21,275 bases of DNA from Victivallaceae bacterium. GTDB lineage: Bacteria > Verrucomicrobiota > Lentisphaeria > Victivallales > Victivallaceae. This document shows, one piece after another, positions 1 through 5,702 of the stretch. Within the stretch, counting starts at the first letter, position 1. Each line of letters begins with the position of its first letter. The notes beneath the pieces were generated by a model. The model was not told the DNA's origin, did no database searches, and worked only from the letters and a program-made list of their open reading frames with translations. The stretch spans positions 1 to 21,275 of the forward strand of contig JAQVVK010000011.1 in the NCBI GenBank assembly GCA_028698975.1, written 5' to 3'. The translations under genes were made by a program, and so were the position numbers.

Positions 1-26
1 GCTCCATGAGAAGCGCAACGGGTTCT

Positions 27-54
27 AATATATCACGGATCAATCTCTTTTCAA
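27..54 (-). promoter_or_regulatory. Leftward promoter at window edge
   Basis: On the minus strand a TTGAAA box (54-49) is followed after exactly 16 bp by TATATT (32-27). This is the same architecture seen at other gene starts in this window. The predicted start of transcription is near 20, so the gene it serves begins at or beyond the left edge. A minus-strand ATG lies at 7-5 and a TTG at 18-16, but too little sequence remains to choose a start or name the gene. Prediction from sequence only. Confidence 0.5.
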
Positions 55-175
55 GTCAAGTTTCAAAAGTTTTTCACTTTTTTATGCTCGGATGTTTCGA
101 TCAATCAGTTCAATCAACCCGCGCCCCAGATGACGCGCAACGGAGACTTAAAATACACCCATTTTGACTTTTTGC

Positions 176-216
176 AAGCTCAAATATGAAAATATTACAC
201 TTTTTTGAGCTTTTTT
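176..216 (+). terminator. Terminator-like hairpin upstream of the ABC ATPase
   Basis: A perfect 9-bp inverted repeat, AAGCTCAAA (176-184) and TTTGAGCTT (204-212), has a 19-nt loop and runs into a stretch of six T (211-216). The stem is AT-rich and the loop long, so it would be a weak intrinsic terminator. It lies 58 bp before the predicted promoter at 274 and may shield that promoter from read-through, or act as an attenuator if a promoter exists further upstream. I see no coding region in 1-311. Confidence 0.3.
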
Positions 217-273
217 ATCGCAAACCACCCTTTATATCCGCAAAAAAGCATCGCTGCTGCCCGGCTCCAACAC

Positions 274-302
274 TTGAAAAGCAATGCCACGGAGTGTATA
301 TT
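274..302 (+). promoter_or_regulatory. Promoter of the ABC ATPase operon
   Basis: TTGAAA (274-279), a 17-bp spacer and TATATT (297-302) match the recurring promoter pattern of this window. The -10 box ends 9 bp before the ATG at 312, so the transcript would have no leader or one of only a few bases. No Shine-Dalgarno sequence fits between the -10 box and the ATG. The position also argues that translation starts at 312 and not at the upstream in-frame ATG at 186, which would lie ahead of the promoter. Confidence 0.6.
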
Positions 303-311
303 CCATTTATT

Positions 312-1313
312 ATGGATAATATTATATTGGATGTAAAAAATTTGTCTGTCGATTTCGCCAATGGCGACGGCGGGTTCACTAATGTTACCGGCCCGGTATC
401 ATTTCAGGTCAGACGCGGAGAAATCTTCGCTCTGGTCGGCGAATCCGGCTGCGGCAAAAGCGTCACCTCAATGGCCATTGCCGGATTGCTGCCGCGTAAA
501 ACCGCCAGGATAACGGCGGATTCCATTCGCTTTTGCAGCTCAAAATATGGGAACACCGAGCTGTTTGGCCTGACGCAAAACAAATTGCGCCGGGTGCGCG
601 GCGGCGGCATTGCATACATTTTTCAGGAGCCATCGATCTCGCTCAACCCGGTGTTTCGAATCGGAGATCAGATCGCGGAAGTCCTCGCCCTGCACCGCCT
701 CGAAATCACCAACCGACGCGCCGAGGTGGTAAAACTTCTTGACGCAGTTGGTATTCCCGCACCAGACGAACGCGCCGACGCTTTCCCCCATGAACTCTCA
801 GGCGGCATGCAGCAGCGAGTCATGATCGCCATGGGGCTTGCCGGCAACCCGGAACTTCTGGTCGCCGATGAGCCGACCACCGCCCTCGACGTCACTATTC
901 AAGCCCAAATACTTGAGCTGCTCGACCGGTTGCGCCGCGAACGCGACATGGGGATAATCCTTATAACACATAACCTCGGTATTGTTTCGTCGCTGGCCGA
1001 CGTTGTCGCCGTGATGTACGCCGGACATATCGCAGAATCGGCTCCGGCCGACAAGCTATTTGCCGCGCCGCAACACCCATACACCCGCGCCCTGCTTAAC
1101 GCCGTACCCAAACTTGGAACCCCGCACGAACACCGCCTGTCCACGATTCCCGGCAACGTGCCGCCGCCGGAGGCTTTCGCCGCCGGGTGTCGTTTCTGCG
1201 GACGCTGCGCCGAAGAAATGTCTTGCTGCCGCAACGCGCCCCCCCTGCTCCGCGAAGTCGAGCCGCTTCATTATGTGGCCTGTTTCAAATCGGGCGGAGA
1301 AATCAACCGATGA
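312..1313 (+). CDS. Oligopeptide/dipeptide ABC transporter ATP-binding protein (OppD/DppD type)
   Basis: ATPase subunit expected to energise uptake of peptides (or nickel or a related solute) through an inner-membrane OppBC-type permease. With the start at 312 it has 333 residues, usual for OppD/DppD. Visible motifs are Walker A GESGCGKS (43-50), Q-loop Gln105, signature LSGGMQQ (162-168), Walker B with DEP (186-188) and switch His220. The C-terminal oligopeptide-transporter extension begins at HPYTRALL (255-262) and carries cysteines at 293, 296, 299, 305, 306 and 324; OppD/DppD proteins use four C-terminal cysteines for a [4Fe-4S] cluster, so a cluster is plausible here. The open frame extends back to 186, but the promoter at 274-302 and the lack of homology-like sequence before residue 1 favour 312. 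No permease, binding protein or OppF gene lies in the window, so the partners must be encoded elsewhere or to the left. It is first in a + strand operon with the TPR gene, mutL and the protease. Confidence 0.9.
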   Translation: MDNIILDVKNLSVDFANGDGGFTNVTGPVSFQVRRGEIFALVGESGCGKSVTSMAIAGLLPRKTARITADSIRFCSSKYGNTELFGLTQNKLRRVRGGGIAYIFQEPSISLNPVFRIGDQIAEVLALHRLEITNRRAEVVKLLDAVGIPAPDERADAFPHELSGGMQQRVMIAMGLAGNPELLVADEPTTALDVTIQAQILELLDRLRRERDMGIILITHNLGIVSSLADVVAVMYAGHIAESAPADKLFAAPQHPYTRALLNAVPKLGTPHEHRLSTIPGNVPPPEAFAAGCRFCGRCAEEMSCCRNAPPLLREVEPLHYVACFKSGGEINR

Positions 1314-1870
1314 AACATCTCGGATTAACTTTGATGCTCTCTTTGCTCGCGCTATCCGCGATCGGGACCGGTATCCTCGCATTGGCGCACGGAAAAGGGC
1401 AAGTTAAACTGAACGAGACCTTGAGTGCGGAATTCGAACGCCAGCAACAGGCGGCGGAGGATTTTATTGCCAACGGCCGCTACAACCTTGCCGAACAATC
1501 CGCCCGGCAGCTTTGCAGCATCGCCCCGGATCATCCGTCCGCCATTTTGGCCATGATCGGCGCACTTTGCGGTCAGAAACGCTATCGGGAAGCTCTGCCG
1601 TACTGCGAAAAAATAATTGACCGCTTCCCTCGTGACGCCTCGTACCGCATACATCACGCGCTCGTGCTGCTCAAACTGGAGAAAACAGATGAAGCTCTGG
1701 AAGAATTGGATCAGGCGTGGAAAATATCGCCCGGCTCTATATTTGTAAATCTCAAACTGGCTGAAATTTATGATGAAATGTGGCGGTTCGATCAGGCCGC
1801 ACGCCACCGTTTTCTGGCGTCGCTGCTTAACGGCATTGCCGAACACCCCGGAGAAGCCCACACACCATGA
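1310..1870 (+). CDS. Membrane-anchored TPR-repeat protein
   Basis: A 186-residue protein of unknown specific role. Residues 1-28 form one hydrophobic segment (an uncleaved anchor or signal peptide) with no lipobox Cys. The rest is helical and fits about four tetratricopeptide repeats, for example around NGRYNLAEQSARQL, KRYREALPYCEKI and EKTDEALEELDQAW, so it probably works as a protein-binding scaffold on the outer face of the inner membrane. The ATG at 1310 overlaps the TGA of the ABC ATPase (ATGA) and has a GGCGGAGA ribosome site at 1294-1301, which decides against an upstream in-frame start at 1187. Its stop again overlaps the mutL ATG by four bases, so the three genes are translationally coupled. 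Coupling to OppD and MutL does not tell its function. Confidence 0.8.
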   Translation: MKHLGLTLMLSLLALSAIGTGILALAHGKGQVKLNETLSAEFERQQQAAEDFIANGRYNLAEQSARQLCSIAPDHPSAILAMIGALCGQKRYREALPYCEKIIDRFPRDASYRIHHALVLLKLEKTDEALEELDQAWKISPGSIFVNLKLAEIYDEMWRFDQAARHRFLASLLNGIAEHPGEAHTP

Positions 1871-3747
1871 GCAAAATAAAGATAATGACCGACGAGTTGA
1901 GCAACCGCATTGCCGCCGGTGAAGTCATCGAGCGACCCGCCTCGGTTGTCAAAGAATTGGTGGAAAACGCGATCGACGCCGGAGCCACCCGTATCCGTAT
2001 CACGGTCGAACGGGCGGGGACGCGCCTGATTTCGGTTGCCGACGACGGCTGTGGTATGGACGCCGACGATGCGTTGATGTGTCTGGAGCCGCACGGCACC
2101 AGCAAGCTCTTTTCCGCCGACGGCATCGAACACATCGCAACACTCGGATTTCGCGGAGAAGCCATGCCGTCCATCGCCTCGGTAAGCCGGCTTTCTTTAT
2201 TGACGCGTACGCGCGACAATGTAGAGGGAACGTTTGTCCGCATCGAGGGTGGCAAACTTCTGTCTTCGGCCCCGGCCGGCGGACCGGTCGGCACGACCAT
2301 ACAGGTGCGCGATCTGTTTTTCAACACCCCGGCACGGCGTAAATTCATGAAATCCGACGCCACCGAGTCGCACCACATCGAGGAATGTGTGCTGGCCATG
2401 TCTTTGCCCCGCTGGGAAATCGGGTTCGAGCTGATTGTTGACGGCAGGTCGGCCATTAATTCGCCGGGGGGAGCGTCGCCGGAGCCGAGAATGCGTGAAT
2501 TCTTCGGGCGCGCCTACGCCGACAACCTCCGGCAAGTCGATCACCATGAAGATGGTATGCATATTTACGGCTATATAGCCGCCCCCGGTTTCACGCGCAA
2601 CGCACGACGCGAACAGCGTACCTTCATCAACCGCCGCGCCGTGGAGTCGCCCACGCTTTACCGGGGTATTCGCGACGGTTACGGCGCATTGGCCGAATCG
2701 GGACGTTTCCCGCCGACACTAATTTTTATCGATCTGCCGCCGGAAGAAGTCGATGTCAACGTGCACCCGGCCAAGCGCGAAGTACGTTTCCGGCGTGATT
2801 ACGCCGTCGCAAGAGCGGTGGCCGCCGCCGTGGCGAGAACCCTGCGGGGTTCTGCGGAAGCGGCACAAAACGCCGAACCGCCCGACGAACTTCCGCTTTC
2901 CGGCAAAGTGCCGCTCAAACTGGTGCTTGCCGGAGCCGAGATCGCCTATCATCCAAGTGAAGTTGAGCAGCCTGAGTTGGAACCGGTTGTAACGATACCT
3001 CCAGGTTCCGAAGAGCGCAACGCCGAAGACCTTGGGCGACTGCCTTTGCCCCCCTCGACACCGATGCTTACCGACCGCCCGATGCCTGCGGACGCGCCTC
3101 CGGTGGAGTTATCTGCGACCGCGCCTCCGGTGGCCGCTCCGCGTCAGGAAGTCCCCGACTTTTCGGCCAATGGCGAATTCCCGCAAACCGTGCTCGGTGT
3201 TTATGATGACACCTATATTTTGGCCGCCGGTCCGCACGGTCTGGTGTTGATCGATCAACATGCGGCGCACGAGCGTGTGATGTTTGAGCGTCTGCTTGAC
3301 CAGGCCGCGCACGGCGCGCCGTCGCAGCCGCTGCTTCTGCCGGAAACGCTGGAGCTGCCGCGCAACAACTGTTCGCTGCTGCTCAAGTACCGCAAGATTT
3401 TTGAACAGCTCGGATTTGATTTCGAGCCGATGGGCAGTTGTACCATAATGCTCAACGCGCTGCCGGCGGCGATAATCTCCAAGCGTCCTTTGACCGAACT
3501 GATACCGGATATGCTCGGCGAGATTTTGGATAATTCGGAGAACCACATTCCAGTCGAGCCGGCCTACGTCGCCCGCGCCGCCTGCCGGGCCGCAGTCAAG
3601 GCGCATGAAACATTGCCGCTGGAATTGGCTCGCCAACTGCTGCGCGAATTGGCGGCCTGTCGTCAAGGCACGCTGTGTCCGCACGGCCGCCCCACCCTGA
3701 TCACCATAAAACTTTCGGAAATAGAAAAAAGATTTGGAAGAAGATGA
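1867..3747 (+). CDS. mutL: DNA mismatch repair endonuclease MutL
   Basis: MutL links MutS mismatch recognition to strand incision. The 626-residue protein starts with the GHKL ATPase: catalytic region KELVENAIDAGA (29-40), ATP-binding DDGCGMD (59-65), GFRGEA (94-99) and FFNTPARRKF (151-160). A Pro-rich linker (about 330-425) leads to the dimerisation domain. That domain keeps the metal-binding endonuclease motif DQHAAHERVMFE (463-474), an ACR variant of the ACK motif (Cys573) and CPHGRP (604-609). The protein is therefore of the nicking type used by bacteria without MutH, as in Bacillus, and unlike E. coli MutL. The ATG at 1867 overlaps the TPR stop and its own TGA overlaps the next gene, so it is in the middle of a tight operon. 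No mutS is present in the window. Confidence 0.97.
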   Translation: MSKIKIMTDELSNRIAAGEVIERPASVVKELVENAIDAGATRIRITVERAGTRLISVADDGCGMDADDALMCLEPHGTSKLFSADGIEHIATLGFRGEAMPSIASVSRLSLLTRTRDNVEGTFVRIEGGKLLSSAPAGGPVGTTIQVRDLFFNTPARRKFMKSDATESHHIEECVLAMSLPRWEIGFELIVDGRSAINSPGGASPEPRMREFFGRAYADNLRQVDHHEDGMHIYGYIAAPGFTRNARREQRTFINRRAVESPTLYRGIRDGYGALAESGRFPPTLIFIDLPPEEVDVNVHPAKREVRFRRDYAVARAVAAAVARTLRGSAEAAQNAEPPDELPLSGKVPLKLVLAGAEIAYHPSEVEQPELEPVVTIPPGSEERNAEDLGRLPLPPSTPMLTDRPMPADAPPVELSATAPPVAAPRQEVPDFSANGEFPQTVLGVYDDTYILAAGPHGLVLIDQHAAHERVMFERLLDQAAHGAPSQPLLLPETLELPRNNCSLLLKYRKIFEQLGFDFEPMGSCTIMLNALPAAIISKRPLTELIPDMLGEILDNSENHIPVEPAYVARAACRAAVKAHETLPLELARQLLRELAACRQGTLCPHGRPTLITIKLSEIEKRFGRR

Positions 3748-5027
3748 AAATTTCAACCTTCACCGCAGTTGTCGCCGCCCTGTTGGCCGGAGTCTCGCTT
3801 TTTGCCGATTTCAACGCGCTGCTTCTTCCCGGTTCGTCATTGTGGGAAAGCGGAGCCGAAGAAATCTTCGCCGCAGCCCCCAAAGGTTGCTTCACATGGG
3901 GCGACGCCCAACACAAAACACTGGAATACAAAGCATTCAACCGCCCTCCCCTGAAAATCGGCATCGTCGTGCCGATGGAAATCACCGTGCGACTTAACGA
4001 CGAAAAAAAGGTCAAATCGGCGACGGTGCGGTTTTACAACCGCGGCGACTCCGGCGCAACCGACCGCGACGAATTCAAGGACGTGCTTAAGCAAGTCACC
4101 TCGCTGGTTGAGTCGATGAGCGGCAATGCGCCGTCTCGCCGCTCGTCGGTGGTGCTTCGCAACGAAAAGGTCAACACCCGCGCCTGGGATTGCGTTGACC
4201 GCAAACTCACTCTGCGCTGGATGCAGCAGGGGTTTGTCGATCTTGAAATCGAGCGGCCCGGCACTGAAGGCATCAAAAACAGCATCAAAGCCGACGTTTC
4301 ACAAGACGAACTGACCGCCAAGATTCAGACCGACCCGGACGGCACGGTTTATTTTCTGGTGCCGATGGTCGATCAAGGCAACAAGGGATATTGCTTCGCC
4401 TCGACGATCGAGCGGGTCATGCGTCATTACGGAGCAGAGATCGATCAGCATGTGATTGCGGAAATGGCCAAGACCGACAGCTCCAAGGGCACCAATCTTT
4501 ATACCGCGCTGGACGCCATGCGCAGCGCACAGCGCAAACTCAACGTCAAACTGACCAAGTTATATCTCAACGATGACTTCAGTTCAAATTCAAACTTCGA
4601 GCGTCTGCTTCGCACATACAATCAGATCGCAAAGAAAGAGGACAAGCCGCAGATCAAGATTAAGAATTTCACCAAACGCGGCTCATTCAACGCCCAAAAA
4701 CTCTTTGCGTCGCTGGACAAAAAAACGTTTACCGCGGCCAGAGCGCGCGACAAAGTTGGTATGGAAAAATTCAAAAACGACATTTCCGAATATATTTCGC
4801 GCGGGATTCCGCTCTGCTGGGGTGTGCTTATCCTGCCCGATCCGACCAAGCCGAATTCACCGTTTGGCGGACATATCCGTCTGATTAACGGTATAAACGC
4901 CAATACCGACAAGATTGTTTATACCGACAGCTGGGGCAAGGGGCATGACAAAAAATTTATGCCGCTTGACGAAGCGTGGGGCATGACCACATTTCTTTTT
5001 GTCATACAGCCGAGTAAAAACAAATGA
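3744..5027 (+). CDS. Secreted papain/C39-like cysteine protease
   Basis: A 427-residue protein with a clear signal peptide (residues 1-21, ending ...GVSLFA) and so probably exported. The N-terminal 200 residues are of unknown fold. The C-terminal half has the layout of a papain-fold peptidase: Gln211 ahead of Cys217 in DQGNKGYCFAST (oxyanion Gln and nucleophile), His377 in GGHIRLING, and Asp395 in YTDSWGKG, where classical papains have KNSWG. The Gln-Cys-His-Asp order and spacing fit a working active site; Asp as third residue is more like C39-type enzymes. The substrate is unknown. The ATG at 3744 overlaps the mutL TGA (ATGA) and has GGAAG close upstream, so it is translated with mutL. The upstream in-frame ATG at 3675 lies inside mutL and is not preferred. 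A small stem-loop (5038-5051) follows, without a T-run, so the operon end is not clearly marked. Confidence 0.72.
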   Translation: MKISTFTAVVAALLAGVSLFADFNALLLPGSSLWESGAEEIFAAAPKGCFTWGDAQHKTLEYKAFNRPPLKIGIVVPMEITVRLNDEKKVKSATVRFYNRGDSGATDRDEFKDVLKQVTSLVESMSGNAPSRRSSVVLRNEKVNTRAWDCVDRKLTLRWMQQGFVDLEIERPGTEGIKNSIKADVSQDELTAKIQTDPDGTVYFLVPMVDQGNKGYCFASTIERVMRHYGAEIDQHVIAEMAKTDSSKGTNLYTALDAMRSAQRKLNVKLTKLYLNDDFSSNSNFERLLRTYNQIAKKEDKPQIKIKNFTKRGSFNAQKLFASLDKKTFTAARARDKVGMEKFKNDISEYISRGIPLCWGVLILPDPTKPNSPFGGHIRLINGINANTDKIVYTDSWGKGHDKKFMPLDEAWGMTTFLFVIQPSKNK

Positions 5028-5085
5028 GTTGCCCGAAACCGGAAATCCGGTCTGGCATATATGCTTAAAAGCTGGATTTTTAACC

Positions 5086-5113
5086 TTGACTTTCCGTAAA
5101 AACGAATTATATT
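5086..5113 (+). promoter_or_regulatory. Promoter of the ferredoxin gene
   Basis: TTGACT (5086-5091), a 16-bp spacer and TATATT (5108-5113) form a near-consensus housekeeping promoter. Transcription should start near 5120, giving a leader of about 50 bases that contains the ribosome site AGGAG at 5158-5162. The strength of the boxes fits an abundant small electron carrier. Confidence 0.75.
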
Positions 5114-5169
5114 AGGCAAGGTTGAAGCAATTTTATCAACCCGAAACAACCAAACACAGGAGTGTTAAA

Positions 5170-5337
5170 ATGGCCGCTAAAGTCAATAAAGAAGTTTGTG
5201 CCGGTTGCGAAACCTGCGTCGGAGCCTGCCCGGTCGGAGCCATCACCATGGTTGACGGCAAGGCGGAAGTCGGCGGCGACTGCATCGAGTGCGGTGCCTG
5301 CGTCGGCGAGTGCCCCTGCGAAGCGATCTCCCTCTAA
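5170..5337 (+). CDS. 2[4Fe-4S] ferredoxin (clostridial type)
   Basis: A 55-residue cytoplasmic low-potential electron carrier. It has two CxxCxxCxxxCP-type clusters: Cys10, 13, 16, 20 and Cys38, 41, 44, 48. Each group supplies the ligands of the two cubanes, with the fourth ligand exchanged between halves in this family. An extra Cys50 lies two residues after the last ligand. The length matches clostridial ferredoxins (about 55). The ATG at 5170 has AGGAG seven bases upstream; the in-frame ATG at 5122 lies next to the predicted transcription start and lacks a ribosome site. The gene is monocistronic, with its own promoter and a strong terminator. A likely partner is the pyruvate:ferredoxin oxidoreductase in the same window, although they are about 7 kb apart and not co-transcribed; this link is inference. 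Confidence 0.95.
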   Translation: MAAKVNKEVCAGCETCVGACPVGAITMVDGKAEVGGDCIECGACVGECPCEAISL

Positions 5338-5350
5338 GAGACCTCTTTAG

Positions 5351-5384
5351 AAAAAAAGCCGGGATTTTTCCCGGCTTTTTTTTT
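5351..5384 (+). terminator. Strong intrinsic terminator after ferredoxin
   Basis: The stem is GCCGGGA (5358-5364) pairing with TCCCGGC (5369-5375), with a TTTT loop, flanked by seven A on the left and nine T (5376-5384) on the right. The flanking A and T tracts lengthen the stem and make it able to stop transcription from both sides. It may therefore also stop any read-through from the leftward permease operon. Confidence 0.93.
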
Positions 5385-5419
5385 GCATTTTTCATAAATG
5401 ACGTACATTGCATCCGCAT

Positions 5420-5466
5420 TTGCTTTTTTTCTTTTTTACGATATATTGAAAAAGCACAGGAGGAGG
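5420..5466 (+). promoter_or_regulatory. Orphan promoter and Shine-Dalgarno without a gene
   Basis: TTGCTT (5420-5425), 16 bp and TATATT (5442-5447) resemble the other promoters here. A very strong ribosome site, AGGAGGAGG, follows at 5458-5466. No ATG or GTG opens a reading frame at a usable distance; an ATA codon at 5473 is followed at once by TAG, and a TTG at 5482 (15 bases away) opens only 14 codons. The site looks like the 5' end of a lost gene, or the promoter of a small non-coding RNA that runs through the repeats. Confidence 0.35.
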
Positions 5467-5479
5467 ATAATAATATAGC

Positions 5480-5605
5480 ATTTGAATATTTTATATCAAA
5501 TTACTTCTATAGACTGCGCACGATAACCTATATTTAAATATTTTATATCAAATTACTTCTATAGACTGCGCACGATAACCATCTTATCAAGACTGGCACG
5601 ATAAC
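5480..5605. repeat. 52-bp-period tandem repeat with a third decayed copy
   Basis: Two copies of a 49-bp unit lie at 5480-5528 and 5532-5580, with one mismatch (G5484 against A5536) and a 3-bp gap, so the period is 52 bp. The unit ends in GACTGCGCACGATAACC. A shortened third copy, GACTGGCACGATAAC (5591-5605), lacks one base of that end and is preceded by TTATCAA, which resembles the TTATATCAAA of the full unit. The unit is AT-rich at its left and GC-rich at its right. It lies between convergent genes. A mobile-element remnant or a repeat-bearing small RNA are both possible; I do not recognise the family. Confidence 0.9.
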
Positions 5606-5626
5606 TTTTATATTTCGTTAACTTCA

Positions 5627-5653
5627 GCCTCGCGTACTCAATTACGCGTCGGC
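5627..5653. other. Hairpin in the intergenic region before the permease stop
   Basis: CGCGTA (5631-5636) and TACGCG (5643-5648) form a perfect stem around a CTCAAT loop, extended by GCC (5627-5629) and GGC (5651-5653) across a small internal bulge. No T-run follows on either strand, so it is not a standard intrinsic terminator. It stands 50 bp downstream of the permease stop and next to the repeat cluster, so it may be part of the same element or protect the 3' end of the permease mRNA. I see no gene in 5385-5702. Confidence 0.5.
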
Positions 5654-5702
5654 TCGGTTGCCTCATCTAAATAGAAAAATCAACTTTTACATAACCGACT
5701 CT

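Noticed and set aside
186..311. N-terminal extension of the ABC ATPase from the ATG at 186
   Set aside because: It would start ahead of the predicted promoter at 274-302, has no ribosome site and adds 42 residues not typical of OppD.
5028..5085. Terminator after the cysteine protease
   Set aside because: The ACCGG/CCGGT stem (5038-5051) has no T-run, and the following TTAAAA/TTTTAA stem is too weak.
5289..5537. 82-codon + strand frame running from the ferredoxin gene into the repeats
   Set aside because: It begins inside the ferredoxin gene in another frame and passes through the terminator and the AT-rich spacer; no coding signal.
5480..5605. CRISPR array
   Set aside because: Only two full copies separated by 3 bp, no spacers of usual length, and no cas genes nearby.
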